Of a stretch of 64,000 nucleotides of DNA, positions 1 through 9,045 are shown in pieces. This stretch comes from CBDCYS01 sp965226245 (lineage in GTDB: Bacteria; Acidobacteriota; Terriglobia; Bryobacterales; UBA6623). The position numbers and the translations under genes were made by a program. Under the pieces are notes generated by a model, which was given only the letters and a program-made list of their open reading frames with translations, did no database searches and was not told the origin of the DNA. Location of the stretch: assembly GCA_965226245.1 (NCBI GenBank), contig CBDDCL010000015.1:1612001-1676000 (forward strand), written 5' to 3'. Numbering within the stretch: the stretch's first letter is position 1; the number at the start of each line of letters is the position of its first letter.

Positions 1-6
1 AATCAG

Positions 7-60
7 AAGCCCCGCAGGGGCGGAGGACAGTAGCCCAGGGCGATCGGCCCTGGGTAGGGG
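7..60. repeat. REP-like double palindrome, divergent copy
   Basis: Two hairpins lie in a row: GCCCCGCAGGGGC, then GCCCAGGG...CCCTGGG, separated by GGAGGACAGTA. The layout (small GC hairpin, GGMRGGA, then TAGCC..hairpin) is the same as in the three better-conserved units at 86, 641 and 849 around the Y1 transposase. It is probably a diverged member of the same family. Confidence 0.6.
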
Positions 61-85
61 CGCCCGGCGAAATCGCAAGCACGCA

Positions 86-187
86 CAGCCGCGAAGCGGC
101 GGCAGGAATATAGCCTAGGGTGGAGCCGAAGGCGGAACCCTAGGTAAACACAGAAACAAAGTTGAGCCCTGAAAGGGCGGCAGGAGA
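86..187 (+). repeat. REP-like palindromic unit, copy A
   Basis: This roughly 100-bp unit contains GCCGCGAAGCGGC, GGCAGGA, a long hairpin CCTAGGGT...ACCCTAGG, then GCCCTGAAAGGGCGGCAGGA. It sits immediately 5' of the transposase gene. The same unit recurs inverted at 641-745 and direct at 849-953. Confidence 0.85.
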
Positions 188-189
188 TC

Positions 190-633
190 ATGGCGCAAAC
201 GCTGCACCGAATCTTGGTCCACGTCGTGTTCTCGACGAAGGACCGGGCACCCTTGCTTAAGGAGCCAATTCGTTCCCGGTTATTCGCCTATCTCGGCGGC
301 ATTTTACGAAGTCTAGGCGGAGAGCCGCTCATTGTAAACGGCGTGGCCGATCACGTTCACATGCTGTTGACGCTTCCTTCCACCGTGACGCTCGCCGACG
401 CTATGCGACGGATCAAGGCCAAGTCGTCTCATTGGATGCGGCAAGGAGTTCGCGACATCGCCTGGCAGGCCGGCTATGCGGCCTTTAGCGTGAGTCAATC
501 GAACGTGGCCGGCGTCAGGACATATATAGCCAACCAGGAGGAACACCACGAACGAATTGGGTTCAAGGACGAGTTTGTCTCTTTGCTGAAGCGGAACGAA
601 CTGGAATATGAGGAGCGTTTCTTATGGCGGTGA
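190..633 (+). CDS. IS200/IS605-type Y1 (HUH) transposase, REP-associated
   Basis: A 147-residue single-domain Y1 transposase that would cut and rejoin single-stranded DNA through a tyrosine. The HUH motif is visible as DHVHML (residues 54-59), and the likely catalytic Tyr lies in VRTYIANQEEHH near residue 117. Length and motifs fit IS200 TnpA and the related RAYT proteins. The start ATG at 190 follows GGCAGGAG, which is both a usable ribosome binding site and the end of repeat copy A. No tnpB is present. The gene is bracketed by inverted REP-like units, so it probably acts on those palindromes rather than being a free insertion sequence. The call of family is firm; the assignment to RAYT rather than IS200 proper is inference from the flanks. 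Confidence 0.88.
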   Translation: MAQTLHRILVHVVFSTKDRAPLLKEPIRSRLFAYLGGILRSLGGEPLIVNGVADHVHMLLTLPSTVTLADAMRRIKAKSSHWMRQGVRDIAWQAGYAAFSVSQSNVAGVRTYIANQEEHHERIGFKDEFVSLLKRNELEYEERFLWR

Positions 634-640
634 GTGGTTC

Positions 641-745
641 CTGCCGCCCTTTCAGGGCTCGTCGGGGTCCGGGCGGTTACCTAGGGTTCCGCCGTTCCGG
701 CTCCACCCTAGGCTATATTCCTGCCGCCGCTTCGCGGCTCCCGAG
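641..745 (-). repeat. REP-like palindromic unit, copy B (inverted)
   Basis: This is the reverse complement of copy A, starting TCCTGCCGCCCTTTCAGGGC and ending in GCCGCTTCGCGGC. It begins a few bases after the transposase stop, so the gene is enclosed by inverted copies. Confidence 0.85.
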
Positions 746-848
746 CGCCCTGATTTATTTCACGGCCCGGGACGCCCTTCGCGGTATGAATGAACACTCG
801 ATCGAGCGTATTGGGCATTACGTGCGCCCGGCGAAATCGCAAGCACCT

Positions 849-953
849 ACAGCCGCGGAGCGGCGGCAGGATCATAGCCTAGGGTGGAGGCAAAGGCGGA
901 ACCCTAGGTACCGCATCGAACGGGGTCGAGCCCTGAAAGGGCGGCGGGAAATA
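849..953 (+). repeat. REP-like palindromic unit, copy C
   Basis: This unit is in the same orientation as copy A, with GCCGCGGAGCGGC, GGCAGGA, the CCTAGGGT...ACCCTAGG hairpin and GCCCTGAAAGGGCGGC. It lies about 50 bp upstream of the TonB-type receptor start and may form part of its leader. Confidence 0.85.
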
Positions 954-1003
954 GCCGTTCAGACCGAAAGCGCGGTGTGCGGTTGCAAGGAAGGCGGAAA
1001 ACC

Positions 1004-4000
1004 ATGCGCAACTCATCGGCGACACTGATCCTAGCCTGCGCGCTATGCACAGCCCTGCCCCCGGCGGCAGCGCAGAGCATCACCGGCACAATTGTCGGGC
1101 GCGTCACCGACCCCAGCGACGCCGTCATCGTCGGCGCAAATGTGCGGGCCATCAACGCGGCAACCGACGCTACTGACAGCACCACGACCAACGACAGCGG
1201 CTTCTACCGCATACCGCATCTTTTGCCAGGGGAATATTTCGTCGAAATCGAAGCAACCGGTTTTCAGACGACGCGATACTCCGCGCAGCGTCTCAGTCTG
1301 GCCGACAATCTGCGGCTCGACGTCCAGCTTGAACTCGGCCAAGCCCAGTTTTCGGTCACTGTCGAGGGCAGAGCCAGCGAGGTCAACACCGAGGACGCCC
1401 AACTCGGCAAGGTCATGCGCGACATCGCGCGGCTGCCGGTGCTTTCGACCGCCAACGGCCGCAATGTGCTCGAGCTAGCCTACACCCAGCCCGGCACCGT
1501 GCCGGCCGAAGCCGGAATTATTTCGGGCATTGCGGTCAACGGCCAACGGGCTCGGCAGAATCACTATGTGCTCGATGGGGCGACCACAAATTTGTCGGCC
1601 TTGAATGCGGAAGCGGTGACAGCCGGGCGTATTTCACCCAATGCCGTCGAGGAGTTCCGCCTGGTCACGGGTCCCGCCAAGGCCGAATACGGCAGAAGCC
1701 CCGGCGGAACCTTGATCCTGACGACGAAGTCAGGCGGCAACCGCTTTCACGGCATGGCGAGCGAAGTCTGGCGTAACCGGCGTCTGAACGCCGTTCCCTT
1801 CTTTCAGAAGTCGGTACCGGGCGGCACGGCCGAGAACTTCGCCTCCGGACTGCCCCGCAAGCCTCACTACAACAGCAACGACTTTGATGTGAATCTGGGC
1901 GGACCGATCCAGGCGAACAAGACCTTCTTCTTCGCGTCCTATCTGGGGTTCCGGCGGCGCACGGAGGTATCGCGCTCGGCAACCGTTCCCAACGCCGGCG
2001 AACGCCAAGCGATCGAGGAGTTCGGCACGCCCGAAGCCCGGGCGCTGATTGGGCTGCTGCCGAGCGCAACCGAAGGTAACACCCTCTTCAGCAATCTACA
2101 AAGCGACCTCGATCGCGACCAGGTCCTGTTCAAGATCGATCATCATTTCAGCGCGGCGAACCGGCTGGCGGTCACCTATGTTCGCGAGGACTCGAACGAC
2201 ATCAGTCCTTCGTTGGGACTAGGCGGTTCGATCGCCATTCCGGGTTTCGAATGGTCCAATCAGTTTCGAACCCAAAACCTGATCGTGCGCGACACGCATT
2301 CGTTCGGCCCCAATCTGTTTCATGAATTCCGGGTGGCACTCCAGCGTGTAAACTCGAATATCTTTAATCCCGTCAACCCGGTCCCGCCGAGCAGTTTGGG
2401 GCTGGACGGCATCGTTCCCGACCTTCCCGACAAGGCATCGGCGCCGCTGGTCATCATCGTGGGATTCAGTCAGTTCGGGGACCTTGGGCTTCCTCTGGGG
2501 TCCCAGGAGACCACGCTGCAATTCATCGACAATGTCAGTTGGACACGCGGCCGGCATGCCCTCAAGTTCGGCGGCAACTTCGCATCGAGGCCGCTAGATC
2601 GGACGACTTCCGCACTTAACAACGGGTTGTTTCTTTTCGACGGCGGCGGCGTCGCAAACGGCCTCGTTCCCCCGATTGAGGGACTTTCTCCCGCGTTGAA
2701 CGACTTGGCCGGCGGCTTTACGACTCTCTATCAACAGGGGTCGGCGGCTGATGTCGAAGGCCGTACGTCCTCCACGAACCTGTTTCTGCAGGATGACTGG
2801 AAGGTCAAGAGTAATCTGACCTTCAATCTAGGGCTGCGCTGGGAATTCAACAAGGGCCTGACGGAGACGAGGGATCGTGTGGGCGCCTTTCGGCCGGGGC
2901 AGCAGTCCGTCATTTTTCCGGATGCCCCGGAGGGTTTGGTCTACCCTGGCGACGAGGGGATTTCGCGCTCCACCTACGACGAGGACTGGAATAATTTCGG
3001 GCCGCGTTTTGGTCTTGCCTGGGACCTTCTCGGCAACGGGAGACTCGCCGTGCGCGGCGGCTACGGTTTGTTCTACGCCCTGGCCGACTACGACCTGGAA
3101 TTCAACAGGACAAGGACGGCCCCATACACCATTAACAAGCGTGTCTTCTTTACGGATTTGGCCGACCCCTGGGGAGGCGCGCTGTTCACTCCCGGACCCC
3201 AACCTTTCCCGCATGTTCCCCCCGAGCCGGGCGGGAGTTTCGATTTCGCTTCGCTGGCCCCAATCACCTTGTGGGGAATGGACCGCAATTTGACTACGCC
3301 TTACACCCAGCAATGGAGTTTGCAAGTTCAATACGAGCTGCTGCCCAACTGGCTGTTGGAGGTCGGCTATGTGGGATCCAACGGAGTCAAGCTCTACAGC
3401 TTGCGGGAGGCCAACCCGGCCGTGCCCGGCCCGGGCGCCAACACGGGCAACACCGAGGCCCGCCGGGTCTTGAATCAGGGCCACCCTCAGAGCGAGCAGT
3501 TCGGAGGCACGCCCTTCAGCAATATTCTTACCTACCGAAATGACCGCAACTCCAACTACAACAGCTTGCAGACCAACCTCACCAAGCGGTTCTCAAGAGG
3601 GTTTCAAATGACCCACGCCTACACTTGGTCCCACGCCATCGACTCGGCGTCGGATCAGGCGACGCGAGACCGGCCCGATGACGGGCGCTCCCGTCGGGGC
3701 CACGCCGGCCACGATCGCCGCCACGTCTATGTCGGCACCTATGTTTATGAACTCCCTTGGTATCAAAGCCAGACGGGGCCGCTGGGCAAGCTCTTGGGGG
3801 GCTGGGGGGTGTCGGGGATGACGATGTTGCGAAGTGGGGCCGCATTCAACGTGTCTGAGGGCGGGGGCCGCTGCCTTTGCGGCGTCTCCGGCGTGGGAAC
3901 ACCCGACTACATCGGCGGCGAAATCGCGTTTCACGACCCCCGCTCGACGAATGCCGTTCCCGGCCGGCCGAATTCCTGGTTCGACGGCAGCGGCGGCGGC

Positions 4001-4318
4001 ACGCCCACCGCCGGCGCCAACCCGCATTTCCGCCGCGTGGGCTCGGCGCCGGTTTACGAGCTGGGGGCGGGGCGTTTCGGCAACTTCGGACGCAACGTCC
4101 TACGCGGCCCCGGATTTGTGAACTGGCAGATGGCCGCCTTCAAGCGTACGAAGATCACCGAAAGTCAGAGCTTGGAATTCCGCGCCGAGTTCTTCAATCT
4201 CTTCAATCAGGCGCAGTTTCAGAATCCGGAGGGCAGCATCGGGTCCGTGAATTTTGGCCGGGTGCTCGAGACCTTTGATCCCCGCTTCATTCAGCTTTCG
4301 TTGCGCTATATGTTTTGA
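1004..4318 (+). CDS. TonB-dependent receptor-like outer membrane protein with carboxypeptidase-regulatory-like domain
   Basis: A 1104-residue outer membrane protein of the large acidobacterial TonB-receptor type, probably for import or surface binding of an unknown, perhaps oligomeric, substrate. A signal peptide is visible (MRNSSATLILACALCTALPP, cleavage after AAAQ). Next come a carboxypeptidase-regulatory-like beta-sandwich (about 28-110, SITGTIVGRVTDPSDAVIVG), a plug (GISGIAVNGQRARQNHYVLD), a long beta-barrel, and a C-terminal strand ending in FIQLSLRYMF with the usual terminal Phe. ATG 1004 is preferred over GTG 977 because AAGGCGG lies at a proper distance and the signal peptide starts there. 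A near-identical 5'-truncated copy of the last ~395 codons lies at 30727-31913. No adjacent gene reveals the substrate. Confidence 0.88.
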   Translation: MRNSSATLILACALCTALPPAAAQSITGTIVGRVTDPSDAVIVGANVRAINAATDATDSTTTNDSGFYRIPHLLPGEYFVEIEATGFQTTRYSAQRLSLADNLRLDVQLELGQAQFSVTVEGRASEVNTEDAQLGKVMRDIARLPVLSTANGRNVLELAYTQPGTVPAEAGIISGIAVNGQRARQNHYVLDGATTNLSALNAEAVTAGRISPNAVEEFRLVTGPAKAEYGRSPGGTLILTTKSGGNRFHGMASEVWRNRRLNAVPFFQKSVPGGTAENFASGLPRKPHYNSNDFDVNLGGPIQANKTFFFASYLGFRRRTEVSRSATVPNAGERQAIEEFGTPEARALIGLLPSATEGNTLFSNLQSDLDRDQVLFKIDHHFSAANRLAVTYVREDSNDISPSLGLGGSIAIPGFEWSNQFRTQNLIVRDTHSFGPNLFHEFRVALQRVNSNIFNPVNPVPPSSLGLDGIVPDLPDKASAPLVIIVGFSQFGDLGLPLGSQETTLQFIDNVSWTRGRHALKFGGNFASRPLDRTTSALNNGLFLFDGGGVANGLVPPIEGLSPALNDLAGGFTTLYQQGSAADVEGRTSSTNLFLQDDWKVKSNLTFNLGLRWEFNKGLTETRDRVGAFRPGQQSVIFPDAPEGLVYPGDEGISRSTYDEDWNNFGPRFGLAWDLLGNGRLAVRGGYGLFYALADYDLEFNRTRTAPYTINKRVFFTDLADPWGGALFTPGPQPFPHVPPEPGGSFDFASLAPITLWGMDRNLTTPYTQQWSLQVQYELLPNWLLEVGYVGSNGVKLYSLREANPAVPGPGANTGNTEARRVLNQGHPQSEQFGGTPFSNILTYRNDRNSNYNSLQTNLTKRFSRGFQMTHAYTWSHAIDSASDQATRDRPDDGRSRRGHAGHDRRHVYVGTYVYELPWYQSQTGPLGKLLGGWGVSGMTMLRSGAAFNVSEGGGRCLCGVSGVGTPDYIGGEIAFHDPRSTNAVPGRPNSWFDGSGGGTPTAGANPHFRRVGSAPVYELGAGRFGNFGRNVLRGPGFVNWQMAAFKRTKITESQSLEFRAEFFNLFNQAQFQNPEGSIGSVNFGRVLETFDPRFIQLSLRYMF

Positions 4319-4328
4319 GCGGGCGATA

Positions 4329-4366
4329 ACAGCCCGTGGCGGAAATGTGTGCGGGCGAAAATGGGG
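4329..4366 (+). repeat. Palindromic element, outer arm only (interrupted by group II intron)
   Basis: The sequence CCCGTGGCGGAAATGTGTGC followed by GGGCGAAAATGGGG matches one outer arm of the palindromic elements at 30606, 46742 and 60901. It starts 11 bp after the receptor stop codon. The rest is replaced by the 3' end of the group II intron. Confidence 0.8.
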
Positions 4367-4405
4367 TCGCGGTAGGGATGCCGGTCGCCCGGCACCCCCC
4401 GCACA

Positions 4406-4437
4406 GATCCGTACGTGAGCATCCACTCATACGGCTC
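4406..4437 (-). ncRNA. Group II intron domain V
   Basis: On the minus strand the segment begins GAGCCGTATGAGTGG and ends CACGTACGGATC, folding into the conserved domain V hairpin with the AGC catalytic triad in GAGCC. It starts directly after the TAA stop of the reverse transcriptase. The following GTGCCGGGCGACCGGCAT hairpin is a candidate domain VI. Confidence 0.88.
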
Positions 4438-5892
4438 TTACCTCGGATGGGTAACGGCAAAGCGCACACTTGGAAACGGGTGACAACATCGTGGCTGCGG
4501 CAGATACGCGTCCAGCAGCCGGTAGAACCGGCCCCAGCTTATTCGGCGTTTCTGGCCGCGCCGCCGAAGCGATCGCCGCCAGTGCCGGGCCAGCGCCCAG
4601 CGAAAGCCCGCCAGCACGCGCCGGTTTCCCGGCACCCCGTGGTATTGAAAGTAGCCTCGCACCACCGTCCGCAGCCACTTGCCGGTCTCGCCCGGCGGCG
4701 CGTGCATCCGCGCCCAAAGCTGCTTCTTAATCTCCAACAGCTTCGCACGCATCCGCTTCCGCACCGTCCTGCGCCCAACCACAAAGCGCCCGCTCTTCCG
4801 GTTGATCTCGCATATATGCGTGAACCCCAGAAAATCGAAGGTTTCAGGCTTGCCTTCCCCACGGCTTCGCCGCTTTGCTATCGCCCAGCGTCCGAACTCG
4901 ATCAGCCGCGTCTTGTCAGGATGCAACTCCAGCCCGAACTCCGCCAACCGTTCCCGGAGTTCCTCCAGAAACCGCTCGGCCTCGCTCCGGTGCTCGAATC
5001 CCAGCACGAAATCATCCGCGTACCGCACGAGTATGACCCCGCCGTTCGCCGACTTTTTGCGCCAGTCTTGCACCCACAAGTCGAAAACATAATGCAAGTA
5101 CACGTTCGCCAGCAGCGCTGAAATCACCGAGCCGATATCACCACTCCCGGGCGGCGTGCCCTGCTTCGTCTCCCTCCACTCGCCGTCTTCCGACACCCCC
5201 GCCTTCAACCATTTACGGATCAGGCGCAGAATGCGGCGGTCGGCGATTACGTGCTCCAGGAATTTCAGCAAACATTCGTGGTCGATATGATCAAAAAACC
5301 CCCGAATATCCGCGTCCAGTACCCAGCTCACCCGTTGCCTGCTGATCCCCACCGCTAGCGCATCCAGCGCATCATGTGCGCTGCGCCGCGGCCGAAATCC
5401 GTACGAGAATCCCAGGAACCGTTCCTCATAAATGCAATTGAGAACCGTCACCACCGCCTGCTGGACGATCTTGTCCTCCAGCGCGGCGATGCCCAGCGGA
5501 CGCTGCCGCCCGTCGGGCTTGAGAAGGTACATCCGGCGCGAAGGTTGGGCGCGATACGCCCCCCGTTGCAGGCGGCTGTCGAGATCCACTAACCGATCCT
5601 CCAGTCCGCTCTCGTACTCACGCCAGCTCACTCCGTCGACTCCTGCCGCCGCCTGCCTCTTTAAGGCGTAAAAGCTGCTGCGCAGAAGCTCCGGCGTGAG
5701 ATGATGCAACAGCGAGGTGAACTTCCCCGTTGTCTTCCGTCGTGCTGCTTGCCGCACGCCCTCCAGCCCCTGGGACACGGCTGCCCGCTGCTGCGCGCGG
5801 TCCGTGCGTGGCCGTGGGACGTTCTCCTTGGCGCGGGTGCTTCCCTCCCGACTCTCCGCTGGCGGCGTGCCGCTTTTGTTCGAATCGTTCAT
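4438..5892 (-). CDS. ltrA: Group II intron reverse transcriptase/maturase
   Basis: A 484-residue intron-encoded protein for splicing and retrohoming. Visible are RT domains with the active site RYADDFVLGF, an RT2-type block YGFRPRRSAHDALDAL, domain X with FDFLGFTHIC, and the conserved end ERFAVTHPR. ATG 5892 is chosen because GGGAGG lies 8 bases upstream; the frame is open for 76 more codons of low-complexity Arg-rich sequence. There is no clear HNH endonuclease. One oddity: motif RT4, usually QGTPQGAVIS, reads QGTPPGSGDIGSVIS, with Gln replaced by Pro and extra residues inserted. The truncated second copy (29429) keeps QGTPQGAV. This copy may therefore be impaired. Confidence 0.88.
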   Translation of the reverse strand: MNDSNKSGTPPAESREGSTRAKENVPRPRTDRAQQRAAVSQGLEGVRQAARRKTTGKFTSLLHHLTPELLRSSFYALKRQAAAGVDGVSWREYESGLEDRLVDLDSRLQRGAYRAQPSRRMYLLKPDGRQRPLGIAALEDKIVQQAVVTVLNCIYEERFLGFSYGFRPRRSAHDALDALAVGISRQRVSWVLDADIRGFFDHIDHECLLKFLEHVIADRRILRLIRKWLKAGVSEDGEWRETKQGTPPGSGDIGSVISALLANVYLHYVFDLWVQDWRKKSANGGVILVRYADDFVLGFEHRSEAERFLEELRERLAEFGLELHPDKTRLIEFGRWAIAKRRSRGEGKPETFDFLGFTHICEINRKSGRFVVGRRTVRKRMRAKLLEIKKQLWARMHAPPGETGKWLRTVVRGYFQYHGVPGNRRVLAGFRWALARHWRRSLRRRGQKRRISWGRFYRLLDAYLPQPRCCHPFPSVRFAVTHPR

Positions 5893-6292
5893 CGGTACTA
5901 CCTCCCGCTCCGACTCCTCGGCGACGTAGGCGTGGGGCGTGCGGCTGGCGCCTTCCCCCACCGGCCTGCCACTTCGCGGCAGGCGTCGCCGAGGTCTCCC
6001 GGTTCTCGTGCGAGGAGTTTCCTGACGTGCACGGGGTCTGCGACCGCGCCGGGTTCTCGCGCCGCTCGCGATAGCGCGACGGTTGATATGGCCTTCCCTT
6101 TCAGTCCACAAGGTCGGCACCCGAAAAGAGGTATTTCGCGGCTCGATAGGCGGCCCGCCAGTGCCTCTGTCAACGCTTCACCCGCGCTGTCGCCAGCGCC
6201 GGCGCATGACTCGAGGTCAGCGTAGTTCGCTAAACTTTCACTGTGGGGCTCTTTCATCCCCAACTCCCCGCCGGTTTATCCCGGCGCTTTCG

Positions 6293-6985
6293 GACATGCC
6301 TCTATTCTACCGCTCGACCGCTAATATTGTCACTCTATTTTGCGAGACTCAGTAGAGCAGTACATACGGAAAGAGGCCTAGCCCCGGCCTAGCCCGGCCT
6401 GGCCCGCATTCCTTACCAATAGGCGTGTTGATCCTCGAGGTGCTGCGCGCCTTCAGCGCGGCGCGGCCACACATCACTAGAAGTTCGTCTGGCACGGTGC
6501 GCTGTTTTGCTCGAAAAAAGGCCGACCTTCATCACAGCGGCAGATTAGCCGGCGCGGGGAGCAAAAGGAGGCTAAAACCCCCCGTACCGGCCTAAGTGGG
6601 TTCGGTTCCGTGGGAAGAACCTAAGAATCGATTACCAACGACTCTCTACTGAATAGGACGGATCGCACCGCCGGTTTTTCGGTGGCGGTCGGCCGCCCTG
6701 AACAACCCACCGTGAGTTTTATCACTCCCTGGCCGGGTACTCATAGCGATTGTCCGAGGCACTTAACTTGTCCGCCAGCCGCTGGTTCTGCTGGCCTTTA
6801 CGCCTGGATTCGTCGCGGGGACAATTCGGGGCCTCTGGAGTGAGTCTCCACCTTCAGTGTGCCAGAGCAAGGTGTAAGCGGGATTCCATTGACATCCCTC
6901 CCCGCGGCGCTCAGAATGTAAATAAGCAATACCTTGCCGTAAGAAACGCCGTCTGGTTCGTCTTAACTACTCAGGCGGCGTCGGG
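6293..6985. other. Intergenic region, no gene recognised
   Basis: About 690 bases between the intron and the sigma factor gene. I see GC-rich short repeats (CCTAGCCCCGGCCTAGCCCGGCC near 6376) and no credible coding frame or RNA. It presumably carries the promoter of the sigma factor operon. Confidence 0.5.
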
Positions 6986-7549
6986 GTGCGCCTCTTGCGA
7001 GCTTCTAAGAAGCCCAGCTCCGCCGCGTTTGAAACCGAGCAGTTGGTTGGTGAAAGCCGAGACAGCCTCGTTCGGTATCTCCGTTACCATTTAGACGATC
7101 GGTCAGAAGCGGAAGACATTGCCCAAGAGACATTTGTGCGCTTTTACCAGGCGCGCAGCCGCGACGAAGAAATTACTCAACCGCGGGCTTGGCTGTTTCG
7201 AGTGGCACACAACTTGCTGGTCGATTATGGGAGGAAACGAAAACCGGATCTGCTGGACGAGCAAGGCTGGGTCGCGCTGGAAAGCCATTTGGTTGTGGAA
7301 CCCAATGGGCTAAACGCCAGCGCGGAGGTTTCGAAGCTGCCTTGGGAGCGCCTCAGTCCGATGGAGCTGGAATGCCTCCGGCTGCGAACGGAAGGATTGA
7401 AGTTTCGGGAAATCGGCGAAGTCTTGGATTTGTCGATCTCCACGGTCGTCAGCTATGTTTCTCGGGCGCTGACCAAGTTGAGACCTGTTAGCGGTAAAGA
7501 TAAAAAAGTTGCCACACCTGACCACAGAAGAACTGCTCAAGCACTTTGA
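6986..7549 (+). CDS. ECF-type RNA polymerase sigma factor
   Basis: A 187-residue sigma factor of the extracytoplasmic function class. Region 2 is seen at about residues 25-65 (LVRYLRYHLDDRSEAEDIAQ, then ETFVRFYQAR) and region 4 helix-turn-helix at about 120-165 (LSPMELECLRLRTEGLKFRE, then IGEVLDLSISTVVSYVSRAL). The frame opens with GTG 6986 and a few residues may be upstream of the true start. It overlaps the next gene by 41 bases. That gene encodes a zinc-finger anti-sigma factor, so the pair should be co-expressed and the sigma factor held at the membrane until a signal arrives. A TonB-type receptor follows directly, suggesting it is a target or signal source. Confidence 0.9.
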   Translation: MRLLRASKKPSSAAFETEQLVGESRDSLVRYLRYHLDDRSEAEDIAQETFVRFYQARSRDEEITQPRAWLFRVAHNLLVDYGRKRKPDLLDEQGWVALESHLVVEPNGLNASAEVSKLPWERLSPMELECLRLRTEGLKFREIGEVLDLSISTVVSYVSRALTKLRPVSGKDKKVATPDHRRTAQAL

Positions 7550-9041
7550 CGGCGAGTTGAAGGGCGAATCGAGCGCTCACATCGACCGTTGCGCCGGGTG
7601 CCAAGAGTCAATGGCCGAATTGGAGTCCTGGCTTTACCGGGTAGAGCAGGATCTTCGCGCATCGGTGTCCGCCGAGGCCCCCGAATTGCGGGGAGCTTCG
7701 TGGGAGCGCTTGCAGGAAGCCCTCTATCCCGCGAAACCGGTTATCGCCTTCCCCGTTCGCTGGTCGCCGGCCTACGCGGTGGCAGCAGGCCTTGGAATCG
7801 CGGTATTGGGCGGCTACTTGGCGTTTCGTGCTCCCCAGCCGTCAGCGCCGCTACAGCTTGCCGAGGAAACGGCTATCGAGCCGGTGTCCCCCGCCCGGGA
7901 AAGCGGTGTAGCGGAGCCGGGAGAAGTCGCCGCGGTCCAGGGTCAGGCGCCCGTCGCTGCCCCAAGACCAGCGCTTGCACCCTCAACTCCCGTGATCCGG
8001 CCCACCGAGAGAACGACTCCTCGGGCGAGATTCGAGATCGCCGCGCTGACACGCGCAAGTCGCCCGGCCGAGAGCCAAGTGTTGTCTTTCGAAGCTCCAG
8101 CGTTGACCGTCTTCCCTTCGCTGATGCCCGTCACGCCGGGGACGCTCGATTTGCCGCTCGTGCTGGAACCGCGAAATACCTTGGCCGCGTCCGCGCCTGC
8201 CGAAGCTGCTCCGCTGACCGCGGATGAAGCGCCCCTCGTCCTCGCCGGCCACCGAATTCTCAACAAAGTAGGTGTCTGGCAAGAAGATATTCGTCCCGTG
8301 TACAGGGCAGGTGTTCTTTCCTTTGAGGGAACGGTCGAAAACGCCGAGGTGCGCCAACGCGTCACTCGTGAAATCCAGCGGGCGGCCGGGGGGCAACAAG
8401 TCGCCTTCGTCCTGCTGGAGCGTCAGCAAGACACGGCCCATGCGGAACCTCTTCTCGCCAGCGCCGACCAAACAACCGGCGCCCATGCGAGTGGAGGCGT
8501 GGTTCGCAGTTCGCTGCTTTCTCACTTCAGTGACGCCGCGCGGCGCTCTTTCCGGGTCCCCGAGCCCGCGGCGCTTGAATCGGAACTCGACCGTTACGTG
8601 AGCGACGTGTTCCGCGGCCAGTCGCGTCTTCTGTCCCACGTCTACGCGCTGAATGGAGTGCTCAGGAGTTTTGACGCGAGCCTCGTCAGACAGCTCGAGC
8701 CAAGGGATATCGACTCTTTCCGGCAGGTGGCCGGCTTCCACGCCAGCGCCATTCGAGAGCACGAAGCCCGCATCTACGATCGCTTGTCAGAAGCCCTCCC
8801 CAGGCGTTTCTGGACTTATCGGGCCGACAAGAACGACATACCAGCCGAGTCCGGCTGGAGGCGCGAAAGTCAACTGCTGCTGAGCGACGCGCTCGAGCTC
8901 GACGCCACTCTCAACGCCTTGCTCGTCACCCCGGAAACCAGCATCGACACCTCCGATGTGAATCTTTCCTGCGGGGAACTACTCGCACGTATCAGAACTC
9001 GCATTGCTCGCCTGCAAGCCCCGATCCAAGCCTTACAATAG
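7509..9041 (+). CDS. Transmembrane anti-sigma factor with zinc-finger-like N terminus
   Basis: A 510-residue protein starting at TTG 7509 inside the sigma factor gene. The N terminus has a short His-Cys-Cys zinc-binding motif (HIDRCAGC, residues 25-32) as in anti-sigma ZAS domains. One membrane segment follows around residues 85-105 (AYAVAAGLGIAVLGGYLAF). After that come a Pro/Ala-rich linker and a large periplasmic part with no domain I can name. Overlap with the sigma gene and the 4-base spacing to the receptor gene suggest one operon. The periplasmic part is much longer than in most anti-sigma factors and may be the sensor. The function assignment rests on the N-terminal motif plus gene order. 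Confidence 0.8.
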   Translation: MPHLTTEELLKHFDGELKGESSAHIDRCAGCQESMAELESWLYRVEQDLRASVSAEAPELRGASWERLQEALYPAKPVIAFPVRWSPAYAVAAGLGIAVLGGYLAFRAPQPSAPLQLAEETAIEPVSPARESGVAEPGEVAAVQGQAPVAAPRPALAPSTPVIRPTERTTPRARFEIAALTRASRPAESQVLSFEAPALTVFPSLMPVTPGTLDLPLVLEPRNTLAASAPAEAAPLTADEAPLVLAGHRILNKVGVWQEDIRPVYRAGVLSFEGTVENAEVRQRVTREIQRAAGGQQVAFVLLERQQDTAHAEPLLASADQTTGAHASGGVVRSSLLSHFSDAARRSFRVPEPAALESELDRYVSDVFRGQSRLLSHVYALNGVLRSFDASLVRQLEPRDIDSFRQVAGFHASAIREHEARIYDRLSEALPRRFWTYRADKNDIPAESGWRRESQLLLSDALELDATLNALLVTPETSIDTSDVNLSCGELLARIRTRIARLQAPIQALQ

Positions 9042-9045
9042 GTAT

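Larger units (their letters stand above)
4373..6292 (-). mobile_element. Group II intron with reverse transcriptase, copy 1
   Basis: About 1.9 kb on the minus strand. The 3' end is marked by a typical domain V (4406-4437) and a domain VI-like hairpin ending near CATCCCTAC. The 5' end is placed where homology to the second copy (30605) stops, at CGAAAGCGCCGG. The encoded reverse transcriptase occupies the domain IV position. The 3' exon is the arm of a palindromic element, CCCCATTTTCGCCC. The 5' flank does not match that element, so one junction has been rearranged. End points are accurate to a few bases only. Confidence 0.82.
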
